From Promethearchaeota archaeon (GTDB taxonomy: Archaea > Asgardarchaeota > Lokiarchaeia > Sigyniarchaeales > SOKP01), in the NCBI GenBank assembly GCA_019057795.1, contig JAHLWS010000053.1, forward strand, positions 58,261 through 122,260: a DNA stretch of 64,000 nucleotides, in the 5' to 3' direction. Within the stretch, counting starts at the first letter, position 1; every line of letters starts with the position of its first letter. Of the stretch, positions 9,419-18,730 are shown in pieces. The notes under the pieces were generated by a model. The model did no database searches, was not told the origin of the DNA, and saw only the letters and a program-made list of their open reading frames with translations. Both the position numbers and the translations under genes were made by a program.

Positions 9419-10153
9419 TTATTTTACAAAGTCTTCCCATTTCCTTTTATTAATTCGATGAGAAACCAAATAATCCTTTACCTCTGTTAACAAAATTACG
9501 GGGTCATATTCCCACGCTTCCGTTTTATTAAAAGAAAGGCATTTAATTTGTTGTAATTCAAATTTTGACTTTATTAAGAGGCCATAAGTCGCAACTTGTG
9601 GTAATGAATTCATAAAGTTTCCTTCTGGTTTATAATCAATCACTTTTACTATGCTGTCTTCTATTTGAATAAGATCTATGTGTCCTGTAATGTAGTTATT
9701 GTTAACCTTTTTCCAGATTGGAACTTCAATTGCGATTGAATTCTTATCTTTGATTAAAATGTTCTTTAAAACAGGTTCGTGACCAGGAATTTTTCCAATT
9801 TTATTGATATTAAAACTTTCAAATACATTTTGCGTGAAATTTGGTAATTTAGAATCTGAACCGAGGTATCGTATTTTTCCTTCTCGAATTAATTTTTTAC
9901 TGAAACTTGTGATAAAAGCCGGTTTTAACCCTCTCATTTTAAATTGTGATACGCGAGAAAGTCCTTGTAAATTGAACAAGTCATTGGGAATATCTCCTTT
10001 GTATATTCTCTTAAAATAAGAACCTAGCTTAATGAATTCTTCTCGATTAGGGTTCTTTTGCAAAATCTTTTCCTTATGATGAGCAATATTCCAATTAAAA
10101 GCATAAGGGATGTTCTGATGTACAAAAACCTTTTTCTTAAGCAATTTTACCAC
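9419..10153 (-). CDS. PD-(D/E)XK superfamily nuclease (Cas4/RecB-like fold)
   Basis: The C-terminal half has the order of motifs expected for this nuclease fold: GHID (Asp160) followed by VIDYKPE (Asp173, Lys175) and then a Q-x3-Y motif (Gln186, Tyr190), as in RecB- and Cas4-type nucleases. The N-terminal 150 residues are basic and unlike any domain I can name. There is no cysteine cluster, so unlike Cas4 it would lack an iron-sulfur centre. No cas genes or CRISPR repeats are nearby. A role in DNA repair or processing is likely, the exact substrate unknown. Confidence 0.7.
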   Translation of the reverse strand: MVKLLKKKVFVHQNIPYAFNWNIAHHKEKILQKNPNREEFIKLGSYFKRIYKGDIPNDLFNLQGLSRVSQFKMRGLKPAFITSFSKKLIREGKIRYLGSDSKLPNFTQNVFESFNINKIGKIPGHEPVLKNILIKDKNSIAIEVPIWKKVNNNYITGHIDLIQIEDSIVKVIDYKPEGNFMNSLPQVATYGLLIKSKFELQQIKCLSFNKTEAWEYDPVILLTEVKDYLVSHRINKRKWEDFVK

Positions 10154-10420
10154 TCATTAATATAGAATCGCATTTTTAGCGGAATTGTAAATCGTATTAA
10201 TATTTAATATTAATAGTGTTCCAAATTTAAAAGAAAATTATATTAACAAATTATTAATTTATTGTTAGCGAGTAAGATATTTTCAGTTACGAATCGATTG
10301 CTATTAATCTTGTTTAGATTTTTACGAATTTGAAAATAAAGCTTAAATATTTATTAAAATGTCTCCAAACAAAAAATTTAAAGACGATTTTATATTTATT
10401 ATTATAACTAAGATTGAATA

Positions 10421-10495
10421 GGACCTGTAGCCAAGCCTGGATATGGCGTCGGACTTCTAATCCGAAGATCGCAGGTTCGACTCCTGCCAGGTCCA
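10421..10495 (+). tRNA. tRNA-Arg(TCT)
   Basis: Full cloverleaf: acceptor GGACCTG paired with CAGGTCC, D arm GCC/GGC, anticodon stem TCGGA/TCCGA around loop CTTCTAA (anticodon TCT), and T arm GCAGG-TTCGACT-CCTGC. No intron. The 3' CCA is not encoded. Confidence 0.95.
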
Positions 10496-10603
10496 CTTCA
10501 TTAAACCAAAGAATTAGCTCCTGTTTTTATAATTAAAAACATAATTTTTATTGTATTTTATTCCCTTATATTCAACTTAGTTGTTTAATTATTCAACTAT
10601 ACA

Positions 10604-11761
10604 TTAAATAATGTACTTAATTTTTACATCCACCACTATCAAATCGGATTTAGGAGAAAACGGTTTAACGATTTTAGAGTTAATTATTTCCTCTATGTAC
10701 CATCCCATCCTATTTAACTTGGTTCTTAAATTTTCAATTCCTTTTTCAATTGGATTTGGTTTTTCACAGAATTGATATAAATGCAAAATTCCGCCTGTTT
10801 TTTTCATCAGGAAGCACGCTATATCTACATAATTAATAGATTGTTTCGGTAAATTCATTATTGTTCTATCTACGCTGTTTTTTAAATTAATTCCTAATTC
10901 ATTGGATGAATTTATAAGGTCCATGATATCTATGTTATAAGCAAGAATTTCTCCTTTCAGTTTATTTAATTTTATATTTTTAATGAGATATTTATGTGCC
11001 GTGGGATTAATATCGAAAGAATAAATTTTTACATCGTTGTTTCTTGCTATTTGAATAGAGATTGGCCCAACCCCCGCAAACATATCTACGATTAATTCAT
11101 TTTTTGCAAATTTGAGTAAACTTAACCTTTTTCGCTCAAAAACTAATCTTGGAGTGAAATATGTATTTTTTACATCTAATTTAAAAATACAATTATTTTC
11201 TTTATGAAAGGTTTCAGGGTTATCTACGCCAATAATAGGTTGTAATTCTTTTAGCCTATACTTTCCTTTTACTTCGCTCTTTTTCTCGTAGACTGTTTCT
11301 ACCGTCTTATTAACTTTTACTATCGCTCCAGCTACTTTTTTCTTATATAATGAGATTTTGTCCACACTTAATGAGCTAAATCGGTCAAATTCGATAACCG
11401 AAATCTTTCCAATAACATCATAGGATTTTGGTATTAATTCTATAATATCTTCTGGTAATTCGCCTACTAAAGCTTCTTCAAGGGAGCGAAATTTAGAGCG
11501 TGGGTTCAGTTCCCCTTTGGCGCTAATAATTTCAAATTTTAAACCGTTTACATTACATTCATTTAATTTGTTAATGTTTTCTTTGTTCTTTATTAAAGGA
11601 AAGAGCACATAGACTCCACTATGTATAACTTTTTTCCTTTTGTCTACAATGAATTCATCTGATAATTTTGTTTTAATTAAATTCAGAAATTTTTCAGCAG
11701 AATCCTTTTTAATTTTTAAAAATTGAGTGTCCTCTTTTCCAATTTTACTCATATTCATCAT
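10604..11761 (-). CDS. trm5: tRNA (guanine-37-N1)-methyltransferase Trm5
   Basis: Trm5 methylates G37 next to the anticodon using S-adenosylmethionine and prevents frameshifting. The SAM site is clear: DMFAGVGPISIQIA, then IYSFDINPTAHKYLIKNIKLN. The catalytic-loop motif MNLPKQS (NLP type) is also present, as is the long N-terminal extension typical of archaeal Trm5 (385 aa in all). Its start overlaps the end of the DUF371 gene by 17 bases, placing it last in an operon with AK6, arcTGT and DUF371, all linked to tRNA or ribosome maturation. Confidence 0.92.
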   Translation of the reverse strand: MMNMSKIGKEDTQFLKIKKDSAEKFLNLIKTKLSDEFIVDKRKKVIHSGVYVLFPLIKNKENINKLNECNVNGLKFEIISAKGELNPRSKFRSLEEALVGELPEDIIELIPKSYDVIGKISVIEFDRFSSLSVDKISLYKKKVAGAIVKVNKTVETVYEKKSEVKGKYRLKELQPIIGVDNPETFHKENNCIFKLDVKNTYFTPRLVFERKRLSLLKFAKNELIVDMFAGVGPISIQIARNNDVKIYSFDINPTAHKYLIKNIKLNKLKGEILAYNIDIMDLINSSNELGINLKNSVDRTIMNLPKQSINYVDIACFLMKKTGGILHLYQFCEKPNPIEKGIENLRTKLNRMGWYIEEIINSKIVKPFSPKSDLIVVDVKIKYII

Positions 11762-12176
11762 TAAATTTGAAAAGTATTGAAATATTTTTCTTGGAATTAG
11801 TTAATTTGCTAATAATATTCCTGTTCAATTCCCTTGAGGATTTTGTACAATTTATTAGAATGGTTCTATCGCATATATAATTGCTTTTTCGAAAAACTAA
11901 GTCTTTTTTACTTAGCAAAGTTAAGTTATTACTGCCATAGCCATAAAAAGAATCGACTATATCGTCTACTTTTATTACGACATCGATCTTTTCCCCGTTC
12001 TTAATTTTTTTCTTTAATACCGGATTTAAATCATAACAAGCTTTTGACGCCTTAATACCCAAAATACAAACCCCCTTTTTAGTAAGATAATCGTCCTTAG
12101 TTAATTCTATAGTTGTATTATGAGTACATTTAATAAAAGGATGGCCAATTGCATTGATTGAGTCTAATAAAATCAT
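11745..12176 (-). CDS. DUF371 family protein
   Basis: 143 residues matching the archaeal DUF371 pattern: an N-terminal A-x-GHPFIKCTHNTT segment, ITKDD-like ELTKDDYLTKKG, then CILGIKASKA. The family is a small beta-rich archaeal protein without assigned function. It sits 3 bases after arcTGT and overlaps Trm5, which suggests a role connected with tRNA modification, but that is inference from context. Confidence 0.8.
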   Translation of the reverse strand: MILLDSINAIGHPFIKCTHNTTIELTKDDYLTKKGVCILGIKASKACYDLNPVLKKKIKNGEKIDVVIKVDDIVDSFYGYGSNNLTLLSKKDLVFRKSNYICDRTILINCTKSSRELNRNIISKLTNSKKNISILFKFNDEYE

Positions 12177-12179
12177 TTC

Positions 12180-13832
12180 TTATTCTTCCTTTAAAAATTG
12201 AAAAAGTTCATCTATTTGTTTAACCACACAAGAATTTGATTTGTATATTCTATTTAAGATGCTTTTAAGCCTATTAATTGGATGTTTGTTTGGAAATTGT
12301 GTAGATTCGTTAAATTGGTTAATATAAAATTCTGGAATTAGAAGGACGCATTTCTTATAATTATTCGAATTAATTTTTAAAAACGCTTCTGAATTTTTTA
12401 TGGAATTTTGATAAAAAACATCATTAATAGAAGAGGAATCAAGTGATTCATATTGGCCCATTGGAAATGTATCAATTAATTCATATGGAACGATCCCATA
12501 AATTATAGAATAAAAAACCAAATGGATGTCCTTTCTTTGAAGAGGTTGATTGTTGTTTATTAGATCTAACCAGTTACCCGTGGTAGGCGAGTTTATACCT
12601 TTTACATCCAGTTCGGGTAAAATTATTAGATATTTAGCTTCTTTAGGGGGGCGGTAATCGTTAATTATTTTTTGTTCGTATCGATAAATTAAAGGTCTAT
12701 CTACACTTTCGGTACAAGCATAAAGCCTTCCATGATTTTTATATACTTTCTCGTAAATCTCAAAAAAAGGTTTATTCTTTTTTATTAGACTGGCGGCTTT
12801 CACTAAATTAGGATGAGCTCGAATTCTTTGTTCGACTAACTCCCATAGATTTCCTTCTCTTATTGCTTGTCTTATCGTTCTTAATTCAGAGAAAGATAAG
12901 TATAAGTTATGTTTTGCGAGTAGTTCAATCCTTAAATTATCTTTAAATTTTTTAATCTCTTTTGGGGAAAATTTCGAGCATATAGGGCAATGGCAGGGGA
13001 ATTCTTCTAATTCTTCAAGCTTTTTAGTACCTGTTGATAGGGTAAAATAACGATTTTGCTTTGCAAACAATATGTATGCTGCCGAATCCATTAAATCACA
13101 ACCACATGCAACCGCCAAAGAAAAATATTGCGGTAATCCTAAACCAAACATATGAATTGGTTTGTTGGGAACAATAAACTGTTTTACAGTCAATAACATT
13201 TGTGTGGTTAATTCAAACCTGTAATTTAAAAACGCTTTTACTATTCCGCCGATAGCATAGACTCCAAAATCTAGTTTGTTCATTTCGAGTGAGCTTTCTT
13301 TCAGCAAGTCTAAATGTTTTCCTCCATGTATTGGACCAAACCAATAACAATCTGAGCGTGATCTCCTTGAAATATTACTTTTTGCCCTTTGAATAGTAGT
13401 TAACACTTTTTCCTTTGCAACATCGTAGTGATCTTCTAATTGCACTGGTATATCTAATATAACAGAAAAATCTGCTCCTATGCTTTCTTGAAATTTCTCA
13501 ATACTGTTCGCATCAATATCTAATGAATCTTTATTATACATATATTGTTGAAACGCACCACTATCGGTAGCTATTATTCCATCATAATTTAAATATTCGT
13601 GAAGTCCTTTCTGTAGAACTTGAGTTCTTAAGTTTTCCTTTTTATAAATAATGTATGCGTTAGTAAAAAGACATTGCGCACCAATTTTCTTTAATTCGAG
13701 AGGGGAAATTATGTTTTTGTAAGGATGTACTACTGGAAATAAATTAGGTGTAAGCATTTCTTTATTGTTTAATTTAATGCTACCTAAACGCGCTAATGCA
13801 TCGATATCATTTATTTCAAATTTCATATTCAA
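12180..13832 (-). CDS. tgtA: Archaeosine tRNA-guanine transglycosylase
   Basis: ArcTGT swaps G15 in the D loop of archaeal tRNAs for preQ0, the first step to archaeosine. The catalytic TIM-barrel signatures are present: DSGAFQQY near the N-terminus, FGPIHGG, YAIGGIV, and GLGLPQYFSLAVACGCDLMDSAAY. Zinc ligands follow (CHCPIC, with KHN downstream), then the family segment RTIRQAIREGNLWELVEQR. At 550 residues it has the catalytic domain plus part of the C-terminal region, but no clear PUA domain at the very end. It is followed within 3 bases by DUF371. Confidence 0.93.
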   Translation of the reverse strand: MNMKFEINDIDALARLGSIKLNNKEMLTPNLFPVVHPYKNIISPLELKKIGAQCLFTNAYIIYKKENLRTQVLQKGLHEYLNYDGIIATDSGAFQQYMYNKDSLDIDANSIEKFQESIGADFSVILDIPVQLEDHYDVAKEKVLTTIQRAKSNISRRSRSDCYWFGPIHGGKHLDLLKESSLEMNKLDFGVYAIGGIVKAFLNYRFELTTQMLLTVKQFIVPNKPIHMFGLGLPQYFSLAVACGCDLMDSAAYILFAKQNRYFTLSTGTKKLEELEEFPCHCPICSKFSPKEIKKFKDNLRIELLAKHNLYLSFSELRTIRQAIREGNLWELVEQRIRAHPNLVKAASLIKKNKPFFEIYEKVYKNHGRLYACTESVDRPLIYRYEQKIINDYRPPKEAKYLIILPELDVKGINSPTTGNWLDLINNNQPLQRKDIHLVFYSIIYGIVPYELIDTFPMGQYESLDSSSINDVFYQNSIKNSEAFLKINSNNYKKCVLLIPEFYINQFNESTQFPNKHPINRLKSILNRIYKSNSCVVKQIDELFQFLKEE

Positions 13833-13853
13833 TCACTTCTAAATCAGAATTTG

Positions 13854-14447
13854 TCAATCGAAAAATTCTTGTAAACGGTTTTCTTGAAATAATTTTTCTA
13901 ACCAGTCAATATTCCCTGCGTAATACTTTTCTAAATCTTTTTCTTTTAGAATAACATCCATTATCGTTTTAGTTATTGATTCAAAATTTATTTTTGTGGT
14001 ATCAATTTCTAATATGGGCGTATCTAATTGTTTATTTAAAAAAAAATTTACGCAGTTTCCTAAAATTTCTGATTGAACATTTTCTCTAATTTTTTCTATT
14101 TTATATCCTCTTTTTTTTAACCTTATAAATAATTCGTCTGGATCACATCTCAATATTATAACCCAATCGATATATCGTTTGGGAACAATGTCTGAAAAAT
14201 GACTTTCAATTATTAAAAACTCAAAATTTTCTTTTCTATATTTTTCTATTAACTTAATCAAAAAGGGAATTAATTTACTTCTATTTATAATAGATGTTTC
14301 TCTTTTAGTGTCGTAATCTATTATTAAATCTTCTGAAATTGCTAATTCATTTAAACTAATTACTTTAACTTTAAGGTAATTAGCGATGTTGTTTGAAACA
14401 GTAGTTTTTCCTGTTCCTGGTGTGCCAGAGACCACTAAAATTTTCAT
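13854..14447 (-). CDS. AK6/Fap7-like adenylate kinase
   Basis: This family is a P-loop nucleotide kinase that in eukaryotes and archaea acts with uS11 in late small-subunit assembly. The first residues form MKILVVSGTPGTGKTT (Walker A). DYDTKRET and SHFSDIVPKRYIDWVIILRCDP (the Walker-B-like and lid region) follow. The ATG at 14447 is preferred to one nine codons upstream because it places the P-loop at residue 8, as usual. About 197 residues. It ends in TGA and leads the operon with arcTGT, DUF371 and Trm5. Confidence 0.88.
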   Translation of the reverse strand: MKILVVSGTPGTGKTTVSNNIANYLKVKVISLNELAISEDLIIDYDTKRETSIINRSKLIPFLIKLIEKYRKENFEFLIIESHFSDIVPKRYIDWVIILRCDPDELFIRLKKRGYKIEKIRENVQSEILGNCVNFFLNKQLDTPILEIDTTKINFESITKTIMDVILKEKDLEKYYAGNIDWLEKLFQENRLQEFFD

Positions 14448-14571
14448 GTTTAAATAAGTAAAATCAACCATCAAATATAAAAATAATATTCTGTAAATAG
14501 AAATAAAATTATCACTTAATTACTTCAAGCTAGCTATAATAAAAATTAGCATAATTAATGAAAAGTTTCAA

Positions 14572-14645
14572 TGGGAAAGGGGGGCTTCGAACCCCCGACC
14601 TCACGGTTATCAGCCGTGCGCTATACCAGGCTAAGCCACTCTCCC
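14572..14645 (-). tRNA. tRNA-Ile(GAT)
   Basis: On the minus strand: acceptor GGGAGAG with CTTTCCC, anticodon stem CACGG/CCGTG around CTGATAA (anticodon GAT), and T arm GGGGG-TTCGAAG-CCCCC. Uninterrupted; the 3' CCA is not encoded. Confidence 0.95.
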
Positions 14646-14810
14646 GATGCGATCCCGCTTATTTCACCAAATTACATAAATATCATAAAATATGGTTTTT
14701 TAATATTTACCTAAAGATTAGATATTTAAAAAATTTTTGGCTTCTAAAGCCTCAAATTTTAATAGAATAAAGAGCATACTTTTTTATAATAATCTTAAAA
14801 AGTGAATTTA

Positions 14811-15242
14811 ATGCCTAATATTTTAAACTATTCTATTATTGGGTTAGAGGATTATCTAATAAGTTTTGAAAGTTATTGTTCACCTTGTGAAATCCAAAAG
14901 TTTTGTAAATATGGAAAAACAGAACCTTTTTCGATAACGATAAACTGTGGCGATTTAAATAGGGCAAAAGAAAAAATTAAATTTGACCAGCTTCAGAAGC
15001 TTCAAAAAAAAGAGGACGTTTCTGTCACTTATGAAGAACTAATTAAGAAAGTGAAGATAAACTTGCAAAACATTTTTAGTCAAATATGGAAAGAAAAAGT
15101 CAAAGCTCAAAAAGAGGAAATTAGATGTATAGATTCGAGAAAAACAGACTCTATGCTTGTTGCTCAACAAGGTCAAGACTGGTGGCAAGACTTTGTTACA
15201 ACAATGAAAGAAATAAATCAAGAGTGTGAAAAAATCCTGTAG
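14811..15242 (+). CDS. Hypothetical protein with an N-terminal cysteine cluster
   Basis: About 143 residues, not recognised. Near the N-terminus it has CSPCEIQKFCKYG, a tight C-x2-C-x5-C pattern, with another Cys near residue 45 (INCGD), enough to bind a metal. The middle is a long charged helix, with an aromatic QDWWQDF segment near the end. The ATG at 14811 is chosen because GTGA, a good ribosome binding site, lies about six bases upstream. That same GTG could itself be a start. Confidence 0.6.
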   Translation: MPNILNYSIIGLEDYLISFESYCSPCEIQKFCKYGKTEPFSITINCGDLNRAKEKIKFDQLQKLQKKEDVSVTYEELIKKVKINLQNIFSQIWKEKVKAQKEEIRCIDSRKTDSMLVAQQGQDWWQDFVTTMKEINQECEKIL

Positions 15243-15644
15243 ATCAACCTTATAATTTGAATATAGCACCAAAAAAACGAATTTAATTTTTTAAATTTGA
15301 AAATTTTATATCTAATACTTTCTATTTGGTATTTTATATATAAAAGTAGGAAACCTAGAAAATCTATGATAAATTTGGTGATATCTGTTTCAGGTGTAAT
15401 AATTTTTGGATTTACAACATTTATGCCATTAATGCTATAGGATATTGTAGACAGTAAATAATTTTGATCGAAAGATTTATATATCCAAGGTGGATATAAT
15501 ACATTTGCATTCAAGGAAGAAATCGATTTTCAGTCACAAGAAATTTAGATTTACAAATAATGCATTTTTCAGTTAGTTTACATGGGAATTTAGTAGTTTT
15601 AATATTTAGTTTGAGAATTATTTTTTTAAAAAGAGGTTTTCAAT
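15243..15644. promoter_or_regulatory. Upstream region of the TFB gene with two TATA-like elements
   Basis: About 400 bases without a credible gene. Two plus-strand TATA-like elements are visible: TTTATATATAAAAG near 15333-15346 and TTTATATA at 15476-15483. The second would give a leader of roughly 140 bases before the TFB start and overlaps an inverted repeat described separately. Confidence 0.45.
15480..15498. promoter_or_regulatory. Inverted repeat overlapping the proximal TATA box of the TFB gene
   Basis: TATATCCA and TGGATATA form a perfect 8-bp inverted repeat with spacer AGG, starting inside the TATA element at 15476-15483. Its position is where a repressor would block TBP/TFB binding. 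The regulator is unknown. Confidence 0.4.
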
Positions 15645-16532
15645 ATGGAAATAAAATCTGAAGTTAGAAATTTATCAAATTTATGTCCAGAATGTGAGGG
15701 AAAGACAATTTCGATTCAAGAAAAGGGCGAAATCGTATGTCGTCAATGTGGGTTAGTTATAAGCGAAAGGATTGTAGATACAGCTCATAGTGGTAAAAGA
15801 GCTTTTACAAAGCAAGAAAAAGAAAGAAGGGAAAGGATGGGATCTCCAATCTCTATTTTGTTACCTGATATGGGTTTAAGTACCATTATTGATAAAAATA
15901 ATATAACAAATCCTGATTTAAAAAGAGCTGCAAAATGGAATTCTCGTATGACTTGGGATAAAAGGAATATGTTAATCGCCACAACTGAGTTAAAAAGAAT
16001 AGGAAGTAATTTAAATTTACCCATTCATGTGAAAAAAGCAGCCATTAGGTTATATATTGAAGCATTTAAGAGAAAATTATTACGCGGTAGATCTATAAAT
16101 GGGATGGTTGCCGCTTGCTTATACTTCGCTTGTAGAGAAAGAAGGATTCCTAGAACTCTTCAAGAAATATTAGATGAAACTTCTATTAATGCAAAAAATG
16201 TAAGAAGATGTTACAGAACATTAATAAGAGAATTAAATTTGAAAGTGCCTTCTACTGATCCGATTGCTCTTATACCAAGGTATATTGCTGAATTGGGATT
16301 AGACGCCGAAACTGAAAAAACTGCAATAAAAATTTTACAATCTTTTATTTCAAAATATTCGACAAGTGGCAAAGATCCAAAAGGTTTGTGCGCAGGAGCA
16401 TTATATTTAGTATGTAAAAAGAAAGACAAGAGGATTTCTCAAAAAGAAATTTCTAATGTTGTAGGAGTCACAGAAGTGACTCTTCGTTCTAGGTATAAAG
16501 AATTGATAAATAAATTAAACATTAAAATATAA
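15645..16532 (+). CDS. tfb: Transcription initiation factor B (TFB)
   Basis: TFB bridges TBP and RNA polymerase at archaeal promoters. The N-terminal zinc ribbon has Cys14/Cys17 and Cys32/Cys35. It is followed by the B-reader/linker (KRAFTKQEKERRERMGSP) and two cyclin repeats (about residues 100-195 and 200-292) with SINGMVAACLYFACRERRIPRT and GLCAGALYLVCKKKDKRISQ. The length, 295 aa, is typical and every core element looks intact, so this is the likely housekeeping TFB. A GAGGT ribosome binding site precedes the ATG. A second, divergent TFB is at 39333-40382. Confidence 0.95.
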   Translation: MEIKSEVRNLSNLCPECEGKTISIQEKGEIVCRQCGLVISERIVDTAHSGKRAFTKQEKERRERMGSPISILLPDMGLSTIIDKNNITNPDLKRAAKWNSRMTWDKRNMLIATTELKRIGSNLNLPIHVKKAAIRLYIEAFKRKLLRGRSINGMVAACLYFACRERRIPRTLQEILDETSINAKNVRRCYRTLIRELNLKVPSTDPIALIPRYIAELGLDAETEKTAIKILQSFISKYSTSGKDPKGLCAGALYLVCKKKDKRISQKEISNVVGVTEVTLRSRYKELINKLNIKI

Positions 16533-16542
16533 TTTTTTTCTT

Positions 16543-17124
16543 TTAAAATTCTTTTTTCAGAAGGAGTTTAATAAAATCTGGAAGGGTTATTAAATAGCTT
16601 TGAGCATTAGGAAGCTGTTCTTTGATCTTTATAAATAGTTGAGAATAATGTTCTGCCCTATCCTTTTGTTTTAGAACTTCGTTGCGCGATTGTTCTCGTA
16701 TTGGCTCAACAGGAATTCCACGTAATACTGATCTAGCAGGAATTGTTAAGCCTGGTGGAATTTGGCTTTTATTGATAATTATTGAACCTTCACCAATTGA
16801 ACTTTCTTCGTAAATAAGAGTACCTTCCATAATTTGAACATAATCTTCCATAAAACACCCTAAAATGGTAACTCCCGACTCAATAATGCAATATCGCCCT
16901 ATATGAATTGAACTTTTTTGGGATCTTGTAAACATCATAACGCCATTAAATACGGTAGTGTACTCTCCAATATTAATTTTAGAGTTTTCAGCACGTATAA
17001 TAGAGCCAGGCCATATAATAGCATTATCATTTACAGTGACATCACCTATTAAAGTAGCAAGTGGAGATACATAACTATTGCTACTGATATTAGGACTTCT
17101 TCCGTTATACTCAAGTAATACCAT
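16543..17124 (-). CDS. Gamma-carbonic-anhydrase-like left-handed beta-helix protein without zinc histidines
   Basis: 193 residues made of hexapeptide repeats (SPLATLIGDVTV, AIIWPGSIIRAEN, INIGEYTTV, IHIGRYCII, SIGEGSIII), ending in a helical tail, as in YrdA/Cam-type gamma carbonic anhydrases. The histidines that bind zinc in that family, usually in VTVGHGA-LHGC, are replaced (the equivalent stretch reads ESGVTILGC). Catalysis of CO2 hydration is therefore unlikely. It may be a scaffold protein, as other histidine-free family members are. Convergent with TFB, 10 bases apart. Confidence 0.8.
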   Translation of the reverse strand: MVLLEYNGRSPNISSNSYVSPLATLIGDVTVNDNAIIWPGSIIRAENSKINIGEYTTVFNGVMMFTRSQKSSIHIGRYCIIESGVTILGCFMEDYVQIMEGTLIYEESSIGEGSIIINKSQIPPGLTIPARSVLRGIPVEPIREQSRNEVLKQKDRAEHYSQLFIKIKEQLPNAQSYLITLPDFIKLLLKKEF

Positions 17125-17286
17125 TATTTTTCATCTCTTTAAATAATTTTATTTTATATTAAAACTAAAAAGAAGGTAATATTTTAACCATTTAAATTTA
17201 ATTTATTTATTAATTTCTATGGATTCTTTTCACTATTATTGGTATTATTTCATCCTTAATTTTAAGATAAAAATTAGAAATCTCAT

Positions 17287-18114
17287 TTAGTTATGAATTT
17301 TAACAGGATTTTTGGCATCATAAAAGTAGAACTCGTCGTGTGGAAATTCTAAACTTAAAAAATTATACAATTTTCTCAATGCTATCATTTGGCAATTGTA
17401 AAGAGGTATTTGAATTAAGTTTAAACCTGATTCTCTCGCGTAATCTGCAAAATTATGATTCATATTTCCTGAAAGATAGCAATCACATCCATACTTTAAA
17501 GCTTTTCTTAAGTAACTTAAATCCGTTGTTTCCCCTCCTACAATACAAATTCTATTAATTTCTGCACTTGATTTGCCTACAAATGAAATTTTTTCTATTT
17601 GTAAATTTGATTTGATCCTATTCAATAAATTATCTAAGTTTAATGATCTTTTAGTCCTTGTGTATAAGTTTGGTAAACAAATCCTCCCAATAGGAACGAT
17701 CTCGCCTTTATCATTCTCGATATTAAAAGGTTTATCCAATTTTAAATATAAAGATTCCATAATTGTTTCTGAAATTCCACCTTCTGCAGCAATAAAAGAT
17801 GAACTTAGTACAAATACTAATGTTGGATATTTAGAAAGCAAAGTTAATCTATTTATTAATAATTGGTTAAAATTAGTAATTGGTTCATTAATAAGACCGT
17901 AAAGGGAAATAATTAGATTGATTTTATTTTTGATTGCATAATGAATTGATTCTAAACTTAAGTCAACTGAAAGCAATATCCTTTTAATATACTTTTTTTT
18001 ACTGACTTGACCGTAATGTAACCCGTAATTTTCGGAATTAATCCTATATATTCTCGGAGATAATTTTTTTTCAAATAAGGATTTAATCTCATCAAAAAAC
18101 ATTTTAACCATCAA
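17287..18114 (-). CDS. Nif3/DUF34-like protein lacking the canonical metal ligands
   Basis: The overall pattern follows the Nif3 family. An N-terminal LLSVDLSLESIHYAIKNKINLIIS stands where the family reads D-x-eAi...lIi-HH. A C-terminal segment of GGETTDLSYLRKALKYGCDCYLSG continues to LNLIQIPLYNCQMIALRKL and ends with a KNP-type tail. The HH pair, the TGE glutamate and the GHY-x-sE motif that bind the dinuclear metal are all changed (LY, SGN, PLYNCQ). It may be a metal-free paralogue. 275 residues. The assignment is by pattern only. Confidence 0.6.
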   Translation of the reverse strand: MMVKMFFDEIKSLFEKKLSPRIYRINSENYGLHYGQVSKKKYIKRILLSVDLSLESIHYAIKNKINLIISLYGLINEPITNFNQLLINRLTLLSKYPTLVFVLSSSFIAAEGGISETIMESLYLKLDKPFNIENDKGEIVPIGRICLPNLYTRTKRSLNLDNLLNRIKSNLQIEKISFVGKSSAEINRICIVGGETTDLSYLRKALKYGCDCYLSGNMNHNFADYARESGLNLIQIPLYNCQMIALRKLYNFLSLEFPHDEFYFYDAKNPVKIHN

Positions 18115-18230
18115 CCTTTAAGGCATTAATTGAGATTGTAAAAAACTACAAAAATTAAAAGTCTGCGTAGGTTTTTTAAAAATTAATATAAAAAATTATT
18201 TATATGGATCGAAAATAAAGAGTGAAAGTA

Positions 18231-18647
18231 ATGATAAAAGACGATAAATGCATTTTTTGCAAAATTATTGATAAAAGTATTCCGTCTAAAGTTTTATTTG
18301 AAAATGATAAGAATTTAGCTTTTTTAGACATTTTTCCAGTTTCAAAAGGCCACACGATTGTTATTCCTAAAAACCACTATAAAAATTTAGAAGAAATTCC
18401 TAATAATGAATTGTCAGAATTATTTGAAACAGTTAAAAAAGTATCTATTTTAATCCATAAAAAATTAAAAGTTGATGGTTATAATATTCTCCAAAATAAT
18501 TTTAGAGCAGCTGGTCAAGCGGTTAACCATTTTCATGTTCATATAATTCCTAGAAGGAATGAAGATGGAAAATTTAAATTATTTATCCCAAAAAAACAAG
18601 CTAAAGAAGAGGAACTTAATCAAATACTAAGAATTATTAATGGGTAA
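18231..18647 (+). CDS. HIT family nucleotide hydrolase
   Basis: A Hint-like histidine-triad protein that hydrolyses nucleoside phosphoramidates or dinucleotides. It starts with CIFCKIIDKSIPSKV, contains FLDIFPVSKGHTIVIPKNHYKNL, and has the catalytic triad motif HFHVHIIPR near residue 100. A GQAVNHFHVH segment places the usual Gly/Gln before it. About 138 residues. The ATG at 18231 follows a GTGA ribosome binding site; the GTG of that site could alternatively start three codons earlier. A TATA-like TTATTTATATGG lies upstream near 18195. Confidence 0.93.
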   Translation: MIKDDKCIFCKIIDKSIPSKVLFENDKNLAFLDIFPVSKGHTIVIPKNHYKNLEEIPNNELSELFETVKKVSILIHKKLKVDGYNILQNNFRAAGQAVNHFHVHIIPRRNEDGKFKLFIPKKQAKEEELNQILRIING

Positions 18648-18730
18648 GCAAGTACTGATCAATTTTTAGAATTAGTTTAGTTTAAAAACATATTTTATCA
18701 TTCTTTTATAAAAATAATTTGTTTTAAACC

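Noticed and set aside
9419..10153. Cas4 identity for the PD-(D/E)XK nuclease
   Set aside because: No iron-sulfur cysteines and no CRISPR or cas neighbours, so a general nuclease call is safer.
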